Shown here: piece after piece, positions 35,191 to 44,348 of the stretch
How the letters are laid out: each line of letters opens with the position of its first letter
How positions within the stretch are numbered: position 1 is the stretch's first letter
NCBI GenBank assembly: GCA_035644395.1
Contig: DASQOR010000028.1
Span: 186,001-250,000 of the forward strand
Direction of reading: 5' to 3'
From: JBGPLJ01 sp035644395
GTDB taxonomy: Bacteria > Pseudomonadota > Gammaproteobacteria > Steroidobacterales > Steroidobacteraceae
Length of the DNA stretch: 64,000 nucleotides
Notes under the pieces: model-generated
Seen by the model: the letters and a program-made list of their open reading frames with translations, nothing else
The model's database searches: none
Told to the model about the DNA's origin: nothing
Translations under genes and position numbers: made by a program

Positions 35191-36972
35191 TCAGGTCGCC
35201 ATCTGCTCCGCCGTGATGGTCATCGTGCTGGCGGCGCCGCTGCGAACCGCGGCCGCGAGGCTGAGCGTCCGGGGCAGCACTCGATCGAAGAAGAAGCGCG
35301 CCGTTTCGCGCTTCGCCAGCGCGAAATCGCGGTCGGCATGCGTTCGCGCGCGCGCCGCGAGGTCGACCCAGCAGCAGGCGAGCAGCGTATAACCAGCGAA
35401 ATTGAGATAGTCCGTGGCGGCCGCCGGCGCCGCATTCGGATCCGACTGGCTTGCGGTGACGAGTTCGGCGGTGAGCCGTTCCCACTCCGCCAGCTGCTCC
35501 GACGCGAGCGCCCGCCAGCCGGCCAGTTCCTCATCCAGTTCGAGCGTCGCGTGGTCGGTTCGAATTTTCGCCGCCATCCGCGCGACGGACGCACCACCCG
35601 CCGGCAGGAGTTTGCGCACGAGCAGGTCGTAGGCCTGGATGCCGTTGGTTCCCTCGTAGATCGACGTGATGCGCGCGTCGCGGGACAGCTGTTCGACCCC
35701 GGTCTCCCGTATGTAGCCGTGCCCGCCGTGGATCTGCACGGCGATCTGGGTGACCTCGATGGAAGCATCGGTCATCACGGACTTGACGATGGGCGTGAGA
35801 ATCGCGAGTTCTTCGTCCGCTTCCTTGCGCACGGCCGGGTCCGATGCCCGCTCTGCGCGGTCCATCTGCAGCACGGTGTAATAGCTGAGCAGGCGCCCGG
35901 CTTCGACCAGGGCTTTCTGCGTCAGCAGCATCCTGCGCACATCGGCGTGATCGATCAGCAGGTCCGCCCGATCGGCCTGCGCGGCCTTGGTCGTCGGCGC
36001 GCGCCCCTGCCGCCTTTCCGTCGCATACGCGACGCTGGCTTGCCGCGCACATTCCGCGAGAGCAAGCCCCTGCACGCCGACGGTGACCCGCGCGTGATTC
36101 ATCATCGTGAACATCGCGTGCAGCCCCTTGTTCGGCGGCCCGACGATCCAGCCGACCGAGTCTTCGAAGCTGAGCGCGCAGGTCGGGGACGCGTGGATGC
36201 CCATTTTTTCTTCAACGGCCGTGCAGATCACGCCGTTGCGGGCCGCAGCCTTGCCGTTCGATTCCGGCAGGAACTTCGGCACGGCGAACATGCTGATACC
36301 GCGGCTGCCAACCGGCGCATCGGGCAGGCGCGCGAGCACGAGATGCAGGATGTTGTCCGCCATGTCGTGATCGCCGTAGCTGATGAAGATCTTGTTGCCG
36401 GTCAGCCGGTAGCTCCCGTCAGGCTGGGGGACTGCGCGCGTGCGCAACAAGCCGAGGTCCGAGCCCGCATGCGGCTCCGTGAGGCACATCGTCGCCGACC
36501 ACTCCCCGCTTGCGATGCGCGGAATGAAGCGATTCTTGATGTCCTCGCTCCCGTGGAGCTCCATCGCGAGCATGGCCCCTTCCGCGAGCCCCGTGCACAT
36601 GCGCCAGGCGAGATTCGCCGACAGGAGGATTTCATTGAGGCCGATATGGGCGAGATAGGGCAGCCCCTGGCCGCCGTAGCGCTCATCGATGTTCATGCCG
36701 ATCCAGCCGTCGGCCCCGAGCTGCCGGTAACAGTCGCGAAAGCCGGGGGCCGTCGTCACCTGGCCGTTCTCGAGACGAACGCCGAAGCGGTCGCCGGGCG
36801 CATTGGTCGGTGCGACCTTCTCCGTGGCGAACGTACCGATGGCCTCGAGAATGCCGTCGAACATGTCGCGCGTGACGTCCTTGAGGCCGATGGCCTTGAG
36901 CTCGGCCTCCACGTTCAGGAGGTCGTGCAGCACGAAGTGCATTTCATTCAGCGGCGGGCGGTACGCGTACAT
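35191..36972 (-). CDS. Acyl-CoA dehydrogenase (large, DmdC/AcdB-like)
   Basis: A 593-residue flavin enzyme of the long acyl-CoA dehydrogenase group that includes 3-methylmercaptopropionyl-CoA dehydrogenase. It has an N-terminal extension (MYAYRPPLNEMHFVLHDLL), LTEPHAGSDLGLL for FAD and substrate, KIFISYGDHDMADN, GGHGYIRETGVEQLSRDARI, the catalytic Glu in SIYEGTNGIQA (about residue 435), and an extra C-terminal helical domain. It stands 46 bases after paaZ, at the end of the phenylacetate cluster. It is not one of the canonical paa genes; its acyl-CoA substrate is open. Confidence 0.88.
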   Translation of the reverse strand: MYAYRPPLNEMHFVLHDLLNVEAELKAIGLKDVTRDMFDGILEAIGTFATEKVAPTNAPGDRFGVRLENGQVTTAPGFRDCYRQLGADGWIGMNIDERYGGQGLPYLAHIGLNEILLSANLAWRMCTGLAEGAMLAMELHGSEDIKNRFIPRIASGEWSATMCLTEPHAGSDLGLLRTRAVPQPDGSYRLTGNKIFISYGDHDMADNILHLVLARLPDAPVGSRGISMFAVPKFLPESNGKAAARNGVICTAVEEKMGIHASPTCALSFEDSVGWIVGPPNKGLHAMFTMMNHARVTVGVQGLALAECARQASVAYATERRQGRAPTTKAAQADRADLLIDHADVRRMLLTQKALVEAGRLLSYYTVLQMDRAERASDPAVRKEADEELAILTPIVKSVMTDASIEVTQIAVQIHGGHGYIRETGVEQLSRDARITSIYEGTNGIQAYDLLVRKLLPAGGASVARMAAKIRTDHATLELDEELAGWRALASEQLAEWERLTAELVTASQSDPNAAPAAATDYLNFAGYTLLACCWVDLAARARTHADRDFALAKRETARFFFDRVLPRTLSLAAAVRSGAASTMTITAEQMAT

Positions 36973-37018
36973 CGCCGGTCCTCGAGCGTCTCGGCCCCGT
37001 GAGGAGCGAGGGCCAAGC

Positions 37019-39076
37019 TTACACCGCGGGCGGAACGGAGTCCGGCACCTCGTGCTCGCTCACCATCGTGAGGACGTCGTATTGCGCGACCGTTTCCCCG
37101 GCGGGGTTCGTGATCTGCGTGTCCCAGCGGACTTCGCCGTAGCCTGCACCCATCCGGAGCGACTTTTCCTTGCACGTGAACCGCACCTTGATCCGGTCGC
37201 CCGGCCGCACGGGCTTGAGGAAACGCAAGTGATCGAGGCCGTAGTTCGCGAGCACCGGGCCATAGGGTGGATCGACGAACAGGCCGGCCGCCGCCGACAC
37301 CAGGAAATAGCCGTGGGCCACGCGCCCGCCGAAGAGCGGGTTGCGGCGCGCGGCGGCTTCATCCATGTGGGCATAAAAATGATCGCCCGAAAGCCGCGCG
37401 AAGGCCTCGATATCTTCGAGCGTCACCGTGCGTTCCGCCGTCAGGATCGTGTCGCCGATGGCAAGCTCGTGAAAGGGTTTGCGGAACAAATGCCGCTCGG
37501 ACTCCACGAGCCTCGAGCCCGGCGTCCAGCGACCGGTCACCGCGGTGACCACATCGGGTGTTCCCTGGATTGCCGTGCGCTGCAGGTAGTGGAGCACGCC
37601 GCGAATGCCGCCCAGCTCCTCGCCGCCGCCGGCGCGTCCGGGCCCACCGTGCACGAGGTGCGCAAGCGGCGAGCCGTGGCCGGTCGACTCCTTTGCGCAA
37701 TGACGATTCACGACGAGCACACGGCCATGGTATGGGGCGAGACCGAGGACCAGCCGGGCTGCGACCGCGTCGTCGGCCGTAAAGACCGAGCTCACGAGAC
37801 TCCCGGATCCGCGGCGGGCGAGCTCGATCGCCTCGTCGATCGAACCATAGGGCACGACGGTCGCGACGGGCCCGAAGGCTTCCACTTCGTGGATGGCCCG
37901 TGCGGCTGCCGGGTTGCGGCAGGCAAGCAGCGTCGGCGCAACGAAGGCGCCGCGCTCTGCATCGGCTCCCCGCACGGCGAAGCGGGCTGATCCACCCAGG
38001 ACGATCTCGGCCTCCTGCGACAGCGCCTCGATGCGCTCGCGCACTTCGCGCCGCTGACCGAGTCCGACCAGCGGGCCCATCCGCGTCTCCTTCTGGCGCG
38101 GGTCGCCGACTTCGATCGCGCCGAGCGCACTCCGCAGTGCCTCGAGCACGGCATCCAGGGACTGCCCCGGCACCAGCGCCTTGCGGATGGCGGTGCACTT
38201 CTGCCCCGCCTTCACGGTCATCTCGCGCACGACCTCCTTGACGAAGAGGTCGAATTCCGCCGTGCCCGCGACCGCGTCGGGAGCGAGCACGCAGGAATTG
38301 AGCGAGTCGGTCTCCGCCACGAAGCGGACCGAGTTCTCGATCACGGCTGGATGCCGGCGCAACGCGCTCGCCGTGGCAGCAGAACCCGTGAAGGACACGC
38401 TGTCCTGGCAGCCGAGATGCTCGAAGAGATCGCCGGCCGAGCCGCAGATGAGCTGCAGCGCGCCTTCCGGAAGGATGCCAGAGTCAGCAATCATCCGGAC
38501 CAGGAGTTCCGTGAGATACGACGTCGCCGTCGCGGGCTTCACGATCGCCGGCACACCCGCGAGATAGGCGGGGGCGAATTTTTCGAGCATGCCCCAGCAG
38601 GGAAAGTTGAATGCGTTGATGTGGATGGCAGCGCCTTCGAGCGGCACGCCGATGTGCTGTCCGACGAAACCGCCCGATTTCGACAGCAGCTCGGTGCCGC
38701 CGTCGATGTAGACCCGGCCGTTCGGCAGTTCGCGGACGCCCTTGCTGGCGAACACGAATACCGTGCCGATGCCGCCGTCGATGTCGATCCAGGAATCCGG
38801 GCGCGTCGCACCGGTCGCGTACGAGAGTGCGTAGAGCTCTTCCTTGCGCTCGCCCAGGTGTCTGGCGAGCGCCTTCAACTGGGCCGCGCGTTCGTGAAAC
38901 GTCATGCGCCTGAGGTTCGGTCCCCCAACCCGGCGAGCGTGCTCGAGCACCGCCCGGAAATCGACGCCGCCCGACGAGGTCTCGGCGACGACTTCGCCGG
39001 TGGTCGCGTCACGCAGCTTGGCCAGCTCGCCGGTGCCGGCATGCCAGTGACCCATCACGTAGTTTCGAAGCTGCAT
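37019..39076 (-). CDS. paaZ: Oxepin-CoA hydrolase / 3-oxo-5,6-dehydrosuberyl-CoA semialdehyde dehydrogenase
   Basis: Ring-opening enzyme of the aerobic CoA-dependent phenylacetate pathway, 685 residues. The N-terminal aldehyde dehydrogenase (about 1-520) has INAFNFPCWGMLEKFAPA, the SFTGSAAT cofactor loop, the Glu in FVAETDSLN and the nucleophilic Cys in KAGQKCTAIRKALVP. The C-terminal MaoC-type hydratase (about 535-685) has FARLSGDHFYAHMDEAAAR and GRVAHGYF. The ATG at 39076 gives the family N-terminus MQLRNYVMGHWHAG. The upstream reading frame to 39223 lies inside paaK. Confidence 0.94.
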   Translation of the reverse strand: MQLRNYVMGHWHAGTGELAKLRDATTGEVVAETSSGGVDFRAVLEHARRVGGPNLRRMTFHERAAQLKALARHLGERKEELYALSYATGATRPDSWIDIDGGIGTVFVFASKGVRELPNGRVYIDGGTELLSKSGGFVGQHIGVPLEGAAIHINAFNFPCWGMLEKFAPAYLAGVPAIVKPATATSYLTELLVRMIADSGILPEGALQLICGSAGDLFEHLGCQDSVSFTGSAATASALRRHPAVIENSVRFVAETDSLNSCVLAPDAVAGTAEFDLFVKEVVREMTVKAGQKCTAIRKALVPGQSLDAVLEALRSALGAIEVGDPRQKETRMGPLVGLGQRREVRERIEALSQEAEIVLGGSARFAVRGADAERGAFVAPTLLACRNPAAARAIHEVEAFGPVATVVPYGSIDEAIELARRGSGSLVSSVFTADDAVAARLVLGLAPYHGRVLVVNRHCAKESTGHGSPLAHLVHGGPGRAGGGEELGGIRGVLHYLQRTAIQGTPDVVTAVTGRWTPGSRLVESERHLFRKPFHELAIGDTILTAERTVTLEDIEAFARLSGDHFYAHMDEAAARRNPLFGGRVAHGYFLVSAAAGLFVDPPYGPVLANYGLDHLRFLKPVRPGDRIKVRFTCKEKSLRMGAGYGEVRWDTQITNPAGETVAQYDVLTMVSEHEVPDSVPPAV

Positions 39077-39090
39077 GGCCCTTCCAGTGT

Positions 39091-40395
39091 TTACGGACGC
39101 CGGCGATCGATGACGCGCCTGGCCTTGCCGGCCGAGCGCTCGACCGACCCCGGCTCGCCGACGACGACTTCGGCACTGACGCCGACATAGGACTTGATCT
39201 CGCGCACGAGGCGCACCGCGCAATCCGCGGGAGCGCCGGCCACGCTCCTTTCGACCACGACCTGCAACTGATCGAGCGAGCCCTCGCGCGAGACTTCCAG
39301 CCGATAGTGTGGTGCGAGGCCCGGCTGCTTCAGCACGAGTTCCTCGATCTGGGTCGGAAACACATTGACGCCGCGAATGATCAGCATGTCGTCGGATCGG
39401 CCGGTGATCTTCGCCATCCGCCGCATCGACCGCGCTGTCGGCGGCAGAAGGCGCGTCAGGTCACGGGTGCGGTAGCGGATCATGGGCAGCGCCTGCTTGG
39501 TGAGCGAGGTGAAGACGAGCTCGCCCGGTTCGCCGTCCGGCAGCACGCGCCCCGTCGCAGGATCGATGATCTCCGGATAGAAGTGATCTTCCCAGATGAC
39601 CGGGCCGTCCTTCGTCTCGACGCATTCGTTCGCGACACCCGGGCCCATGACCTCCGACAGGCCGTAGATATCGACCGCGTCGACATCGAAGCGCTCTTCG
39701 ATTTCGGCGCGCATCGCCTCGGTCCACGGCTCGGCGCCGAGAATCGCGACCTCGAGCGAACTCGCCCGCGGATCGACGCCCTGCTTCTCGAACTCCTCGG
39801 CGATGTTCAGGAGATAGGACGGCGTCACCATGATGACGTGCGGCCTGAGATCCCTGATGAGCTGCACCTGCTTTTCGGTCTGGCCGCCCGACATGGGGAC
39901 GACGGTGCAGCCGAGACGTTCGGCACCGTAGTGCGCTCCAAGCCCGCCCGTGAAAAGTCCGTAGCCGTAAGCCACGTGCACGATGTCGCCCGGTCGGCCG
40001 CCCGCGGCTCGAATCGAGCGCGCAACGAGCCCCGCCCAGGTGTCGATGTCCTCCCGCGTGTAGCCAACGACGGTGGGTTTGCCCGTCGTGCCGCTCGATG
40101 CATGGATGCGGACGACGTCCTCGCGTGGCACGGCAAACATCCCGAACGGATAGTTGCTGCGCAGGTCGGCCTTCACGGTGAACGGAAACTTCGCGAGATC
40201 CTCGAGCGCGCGCAGATCCTCAGGACCAACGCCCGCTTCGTCGAACCTGCGGCGATAGTGCGGTGAATTTGCGTAAGCGTGTCCGAGCGTCTGGCGGAGC
40301 CTTGCAAGCTGCAGCGCCCCGAGTTCATCGCGGCTCGCCCGCTCGATCGATTCGAGTGGCGCGGTCGGACCGGGGCGCCGGGTTCGGGTCGCCAT
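39091..40395 (-). CDS. paaK: Phenylacetate-CoA ligase
   Basis: AMP-forming ligase that activates phenylacetate, the entry step of the pathway; 434 residues. Characteristic segments are FPFTVKADLRSNYPFGMFAVP, the P-loop HASSGTTGKPTVVGYT, VAYGYGLFTGGLGAHYGAE, GAEPWTEAMRAEIE, YGLSEVMGPGVANEC, and GRSDDMLIIRGVNVFPTQIE with the hinge and C-terminal lysine region beyond. It lies between paaI and paaZ. Confidence 0.95.
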   Translation of the reverse strand: MATRTRRPGPTAPLESIERASRDELGALQLARLRQTLGHAYANSPHYRRRFDEAGVGPEDLRALEDLAKFPFTVKADLRSNYPFGMFAVPREDVVRIHASSGTTGKPTVVGYTREDIDTWAGLVARSIRAAGGRPGDIVHVAYGYGLFTGGLGAHYGAERLGCTVVPMSGGQTEKQVQLIRDLRPHVIMVTPSYLLNIAEEFEKQGVDPRASSLEVAILGAEPWTEAMRAEIEERFDVDAVDIYGLSEVMGPGVANECVETKDGPVIWEDHFYPEIIDPATGRVLPDGEPGELVFTSLTKQALPMIRYRTRDLTRLLPPTARSMRRMAKITGRSDDMLIIRGVNVFPTQIEELVLKQPGLAPHYRLEVSREGSLDQLQVVVERSVAGAPADCAVRLVREIKSYVGVSAEVVVGEPGSVERSAGKARRVIDRRRP

Positions 40396-40398
40396 GTC

Positions 40399-40839
40399 TC
40401 ACTTGTCTCCGGCGCCGGCAAGCACGTTGCCGCCCACCCGCGCCGAGCGGCCACGGAAGAGGGCGATGCGCGTTCCCTGCTGATTGCTGACCTCGATGTC
40501 GTAGAGACCGAGGCGGCGGCCACGCGACTGTTCGCTGGCCGTTGCCGTCAGGAGATCGCCCTCGCGGGCGGGAGCCAGAAACTCGATCGCAGCCGATGCC
40601 GCGAGCGTGTTCTCGTTGTAGGAGTTGCAGGCATAAGCAAACGCCGTGTCCGCCAGCGCGAAGATGAGGCCGCCGTGACAGATCGCGTGGCCATTCAGCA
40701 TGTCGGGACGCACTCGCATCGCAAGCGTCGCACGGCCCGTATCCACGGCCAGGATTTCAATGCCAAGGGCGCGCGCCGCGACATCCCTGGAATACAGCTC
40801 GCCTGCAGCCTGCCGCGCGAGTTCCGCTGCGTCCGTCAT
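40399..40839 (-). CDS. paaI: Hydroxyphenylacetyl-CoA thioesterase
   Basis: Hot-dog-fold thioesterase, 146 residues, thought to release CoA from dead-end hydroxyphenylacetyl-CoA and so protect the CoA pool. Motifs are GHAICHGGLIFALADTAFAYACNS, with the conserved HGG and Asp, and SAAIEFLAPAREGD. It sits four bases ahead of paaK and 12 bases behind paaG. Confidence 0.93.
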   Translation of the reverse strand: MTDAAELARQAAGELYSRDVAARALGIEILAVDTGRATLAMRVRPDMLNGHAICHGGLIFALADTAFAYACNSYNENTLAASAAIEFLAPAREGDLLTATASEQSRGRRLGLYDIEVSNQQGTRIALFRGRSARVGGNVLAGAGDK

Positions 40840-40851
40840 GGTGCCGTTGCC

Positions 40852-41643
40852 TCAGCGCCCGGTGAAAGCCGGCGCGCGCTTTTCGATGAAGGCGCGAACC
40901 CCTTCCCGGTAGTCTTCGCTTGCGCCCAATTCCCGCTGGAAGTCGCGCTCCAGATCGAGCTGCGCTTCGAGCGGATTCTGCCAGGCCGCATTCAGCGCCT
41001 GCTTGGTCCGCGCGAGTCCGCGCGTCGGCGCCGCCGCGAACTGCTTCGCGAGCGCGTCGACCTCCGGCCGCAGCGCTTCGTCCTCAACTGCCTTCCAGAT
41101 CATTCCCCACTCCGCCGCCTGTGCGGCGCCGAGCTTGTCTCCGGTCAGCGCAAGCGCCATGGCGCGGGCCGGGCCCACGAGGCGCGGCAGGATCCAGGTT
41201 CCGCCGGAATCGGGGACGAGGCCGAGTTTGCAGAAGGCCTGCACGAAGCTCGCCGAGCGCGCGGCGATCGCGATGTCGCAAGCGAGCGCGATATTGGCGC
41301 CCGCGCCCGCCGCAACCCCGTTGACCGCCGCGATCACCGGCATCGGCAGCCGGCGGATGGCGAGGATGAGCGGCGCGTAGTATTTCTCGATCGATTCGCC
41401 CAGATCGACCGACGCCGCTCCCGGCGTCACGGCGCGGTCATTGAGGTCCTGTCCGGCACAGAAGCCGCGTCCGGCGCCCGTGATCACAAGAACGCGCGCA
41501 CCAGCGGCGACCGTGACTTTCGCAAGCGCGTCGCGTACCTCGCCGTGCATCGCGACCGTGAAGCTGTTGAGCCGGTCGGGACGATTGAGCGTCAGGCGAG
41601 CGACGCCCGCGTCGATTTTAAAAAGAATCGTCTCGTAATCCAT
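40852..41643 (-). CDS. paaG: 1,2-epoxyphenylacetyl-CoA isomerase
   Basis: Crotonase-family enzyme, 263 residues, isomerising ring-1,2-epoxyphenylacetyl-CoA to oxepin-CoA. Seen are LTLNRPDRLNSFTVAMHGEV, the oxyanion-hole regions GAGRGFCAGQDL and NGVAAGAGANIALACDI, KLGLVPDSGGTWILPRLVG with the catalytic Asp, and EWGMIWKAVED. The start at 41643 has GAGGGGAC upstream; the long frame reaching 42123 lies inside paaE. A PaaF-like hydratase is the alternative name, but the sequence pattern is PaaG. Confidence 0.9.
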   Translation of the reverse strand: MDYETILFKIDAGVARLTLNRPDRLNSFTVAMHGEVRDALAKVTVAAGARVLVITGAGRGFCAGQDLNDRAVTPGAASVDLGESIEKYYAPLILAIRRLPMPVIAAVNGVAAGAGANIALACDIAIAARSASFVQAFCKLGLVPDSGGTWILPRLVGPARAMALALTGDKLGAAQAAEWGMIWKAVEDEALRPEVDALAKQFAAAPTRGLARTKQALNAAWQNPLEAQLDLERDFQRELGASEDYREGVRAFIEKRAPAFTGR

Positions 41644-41669
41644 GCCAGTCCCCTCGCCGTCGGCGGTGA

Positions 41670-42767
41670 TCAGCGCGAATCGTAGGTCAGCTCGATGTCG
41701 TTCGTCACCGGATGCGCCTGGCAGGCGAGGATGAAACCCTCGTCCAGCTCGTGCTGCTCCAGCGCGTAGTTCGTATGCATCTCGACCTTGCCTTTCACGA
41801 GCCGCGTGCGGCAGGTGGAGCACACACCGGCGCGGCAAGAAAACGGCAAGTCGAAACCCGCTTCGTTGGCGGCATCGAGCACGGATGTACCGTCCATCGG
41901 CATTTCGAACGAGCGTGTGCGCCCATCGATCAGCACGGCAACACGCGCGACATCCGGGCGTGCCGCCGGCGCTGCCGCCGTACCCGCCATCATGCCGGCC
42001 TGGGCAGATTGCGCGGCCGCCGGCGATGCAGCGAGGAAATGCTCTGCGTGGATCCGGCCCGGCTCGACTCCCTTCCCGGCCAGCGCCGTCGTGAGACTCT
42101 CGATCATGTCGCCCGGGCCACACAGAAAGTATTCATCCACGGCCCGCGCATCGAAAAGGCCCGGCGTCAGCTCGTCGAGTTTCGCTGCCGTGAGGCGGCC
42201 ATTGTAGAGCTCGATCTCCTGGCTCTCCGCGGTCAGGAGGAAGTGCAGCCCGAAGCGTGTCACGTAGCGGTCCTTGAGCGCCTGCAGCTCCTCGATGAAG
42301 AGCACCGATTCGGCGTCGCGGTTGCCATAGAAAAGGAGTACCCGGCTGTCCGGCTCCGCTTCCAGCAGCTGGCGCACGATGGCGATGACCGGCGTGATAC
42401 CGATGCCCGCGGCGATCGCGACGCTCAGCCGCGGCCGCCCCGGCCGCGGACCGGCGTGAAAGCTGCCGTTCGGCATCAGGACGTCGACCAGGTCCCCGAC
42501 GCGCAACTCATCGCCGACGAAATTCGAGAAGCGACCGCCGGAAATGCGTCGCACGCAAATCGAGAGCGTCGCTGCGGAGGGTGAACTCGAGATCGAATAG
42601 GTGCGCCGCAGTTCCTCGCCGTGCACGCGCAAGCGAAGCCCGAGGTGCTGCCCCGCCTCGAAGCGGAAGTTCGCGGCCAGTTCGGGTGGAACCGCAAAAG
42701 TCAGTGCCACTGCGCGCTCGGTCTCGGCGCGCTTCTCGGCGATTCGCAGCGCGTGATATTGCAGCAC
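41670..42767 (-). CDS. paaE: Phenylacetyl-CoA epoxidase reductase (GTG start)
   Basis: Passes electrons from NAD(P)H to the PaaABCD epoxidase. The FNR-type module (about residues 5-245) has the FAD motif RTYSISSSP, NADP loop AIAAGIGITPVIAIVR, YGNRDAESVLF and YFLCGPGDMIESL. The C-terminal plant-type ferredoxin domain has the cluster motif CRAGVCSTCRTRLVKGK with a fourth Cys in LACQAHP. The GTG at 42767, 10 bases after the paaD stop, gives the usual 365-residue length; the frame runs back into paaD without a better start. Confidence 0.92.
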   Translation of the reverse strand: MLQYHALRIAEKRAETERAVALTFAVPPELAANFRFEAGQHLGLRLRVHGEELRRTYSISSSPSAATLSICVRRISGGRFSNFVGDELRVGDLVDVLMPNGSFHAGPRPGRPRLSVAIAAGIGITPVIAIVRQLLEAEPDSRVLLFYGNRDAESVLFIEELQALKDRYVTRFGLHFLLTAESQEIELYNGRLTAAKLDELTPGLFDARAVDEYFLCGPGDMIESLTTALAGKGVEPGRIHAEHFLAASPAAAQSAQAGMMAGTAAAPAARPDVARVAVLIDGRTRSFEMPMDGTSVLDAANEAGFDLPFSCRAGVCSTCRTRLVKGKVEMHTNYALEQHELDEGFILACQAHPVTNDIELTYDSR

Positions 42768-42777
42768 GCCGCTCAGC

Positions 42778-43290
42778 TCACAGGCACTTGAAGCGCTCGA
42801 AGGGCTCGAGGCAACCGGCGCATCGATATAGCGATTTGCAGGGGGTCGAACCGAACTCGGAGAGGCGCTCGGTGTGCAGCGACTGGCAATGCGGACAGGC
42901 GATGGCCTCGTCATTCAAGTCCGTGGCGCCGCGGATCGCACCGAGCAGGCGCCGCGGGGGCACGATCCCGGATTTGGCGAGCTTGCGACGCCCGGTGTCG
43001 GTAATCCAATCGGTCGTCCAGGGCGGGCTCACGACCGTCCGGATGCTCGCGACAATGCCCTGCGCAGCCAGCGCTTCCTGCACCAGCTGACGAATGACGT
43101 CGGTTGCCGGGCAACCCGAATAGGTGGGCGTCAGGCCGATCTCGATGGCGCCGCCCCTCGCCTGCACGTGCCGCACGATGCCGAGATCGACGATGCCGAT
43201 GGTCGGGATCTCGGGATCCGGCACGCCGCGAAGAACGCTCCAGACGCGCTCCACGCCAGGCGCAGTCCCCGCCACGACAGCGCTCACCAT
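42778..43290 (-). CDS. paaD: Phenylacetyl-CoA epoxidase assembly protein
   Basis: A 170-residue protein with an N-terminal DUF59 (MIP18-like) domain (RGVPDPEIPTIGIVDLGIV, and TPTYSGCPATDVI) and a C-terminal four-Cys zinc motif (CPHCQSLHTERL and CKSLYRCAGC). It helps mature or activate the diiron epoxidase. It overlaps paaC by seven bases. Confidence 0.93.
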   Translation of the reverse strand: MVSAVVAGTAPGVERVWSVLRGVPDPEIPTIGIVDLGIVRHVQARGGAIEIGLTPTYSGCPATDVIRQLVQEALAAQGIVASIRTVVSPPWTTDWITDTGRRKLAKSGIVPPRRLLGAIRGATDLNDEAIACPHCQSLHTERLSEFGSTPCKSLYRCAGCLEPFERFKCL

Positions 43291-44036
43291 TGCGCTCCCG
43301 GATACGCGCGCTGCAGGAACTGCATGTCCGCAAGTAGAAACCCCAGCGCTTCTCCGTGCAGGCCACGCTTGCCCGCCGTGAGTTTGCCGCGATCCTTCGG
43401 CGCCACCAGGGTCGCTTCGACGAGGATGGCGAGCACCGCCGCACGCCAGCGCGGTTCGATCGCCGCGAGCGACGGCCCGACGCCGGCTTCCTCCATGGCC
43501 CGATCCGTGGCATCCACATCGAACATTTCATTCGTATACGGCCAGAGTTCGGCGAGCGCGAGTTCGACGCGGCGGTGGCTCTCCTCGGTGCCGTCTCCGA
43601 GTCGCACGAGCCAGCGTGAGCTGAAGCGCCAGTGATACTGCGTCTCCTTCAAAGCCTTGGCGGCAATGCCGGCCAGGCGGCCGTCCTTCGAATGGGATAG
43701 ATCGCCGTAGAGCTCGCGCTGATAGGCGTCGAGGAGGAACTGCCGGACGATGGTCGCGGCGAAGTCGCCGTTCGGCTGTTCCGCAAGCGCGAGATTGCGA
43801 AACTGCGGGACGTCCCTCAGGAACGCGAGCGCATCCTCGTCCCGGCCGCAGCCTTCGAGTTCCCCGGCGTAAGAAAGAAGGAGTCGCGCCTGCCCGAGGA
43901 GATCGAGGGCGATATTGGCGAGGCCGAGATCTTCCTCGAGTGCCGGCGCATGACCGACCCATTCGCCGAGCTGTTGCGCGAGCACGAGGCTCGTGTCGCC
44001 GAGCCGGAGCAGGTAATCGAAGTGCGCCTGGCTCAC
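43284..44036 (-). CDS. paaC: Phenylacetyl-CoA epoxidase subunit C (GTG start)
   Basis: Structural, ferritin-fold partner of PaaA, 250 residues. It has LRLGDTSLVLAQQLGEWVGHAPALEEDLGLANIALDLLGQAR near the N-terminus and LKETQYHWRFSSRWLVRLGDGTEESHRR in the middle, as in PaaC. The GTG at 44036 overlaps the paaB stop (GTGA) and gives the family length; an upstream Met at 44333 lies inside paaB. Confidence 0.93.
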   Translation of the reverse strand: MSQAHFDYLLRLGDTSLVLAQQLGEWVGHAPALEEDLGLANIALDLLGQARLLLSYAGELEGCGRDEDALAFLRDVPQFRNLALAEQPNGDFAATIVRQFLLDAYQRELYGDLSHSKDGRLAGIAAKALKETQYHWRFSSRWLVRLGDGTEESHRRVELALAELWPYTNEMFDVDATDRAMEEAGVGPSLAAIEPRWRAAVLAILVEATLVAPKDRGKLTAGKRGLHGEALGFLLADMQFLQRAYPGAQW

Positions 44037-44326
44037 AGGTTCTTCACCTCGTCCGGAATGTCGTAGAACGTCGGATGGCGATAGACCTTGTCGCGCGCGG
44101 GCTCGAAAAGCGCCGCGCCCTCGCCCGGATCGGACGCCACGAGATCGCTCGAGCGTACGACCCAGATGCTCACGCCTTCCATTCGCCTCGTGTAGAGATC
44201 GCGGCCGTGTTCGATCGCCATGGTGGCATCGGCTGCGTGCAGGCTTCCCGCGTGCTTGTGTTCGAGGCCCGCCCTGGAGCGGATGAACACCTCCCAGAGC
44301 GGCCAGTCCGTTCGTGCTTCGGTCAT
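44033..44326 (-). CDS. paaB: Phenylacetyl-CoA epoxidase subunit B
   Basis: Small bridging subunit of the PaaABC complex, 97 residues. WPLWEVFIRSRAGLEHKHAGSLHAADA and YTRRMEGVSIWVV are characteristic. GGAGGAA lies just upstream of the ATG at 44326, which excludes the longer frame starting at 44476 inside paaA. It overlaps paaC. Confidence 0.94.
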   Translation of the reverse strand: MTEARTDWPLWEVFIRSRAGLEHKHAGSLHAADATMAIEHGRDLYTRRMEGVSIWVVRSSDLVASDPGEGAALFEPARDKVYRHPTFYDIPDEVKNL

Positions 44327-44348
44327 CGTGCAATTCCTCCGGCAGTCC

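Noticed and set aside
35146..37002. 618-residue open frame on the plus strand opposite the acyl-CoA dehydrogenase
   Set aside because: Composition is Arg/His/Asp-rich with no recognisable fold, and the opposite strand has a full set of dehydrogenase motifs.
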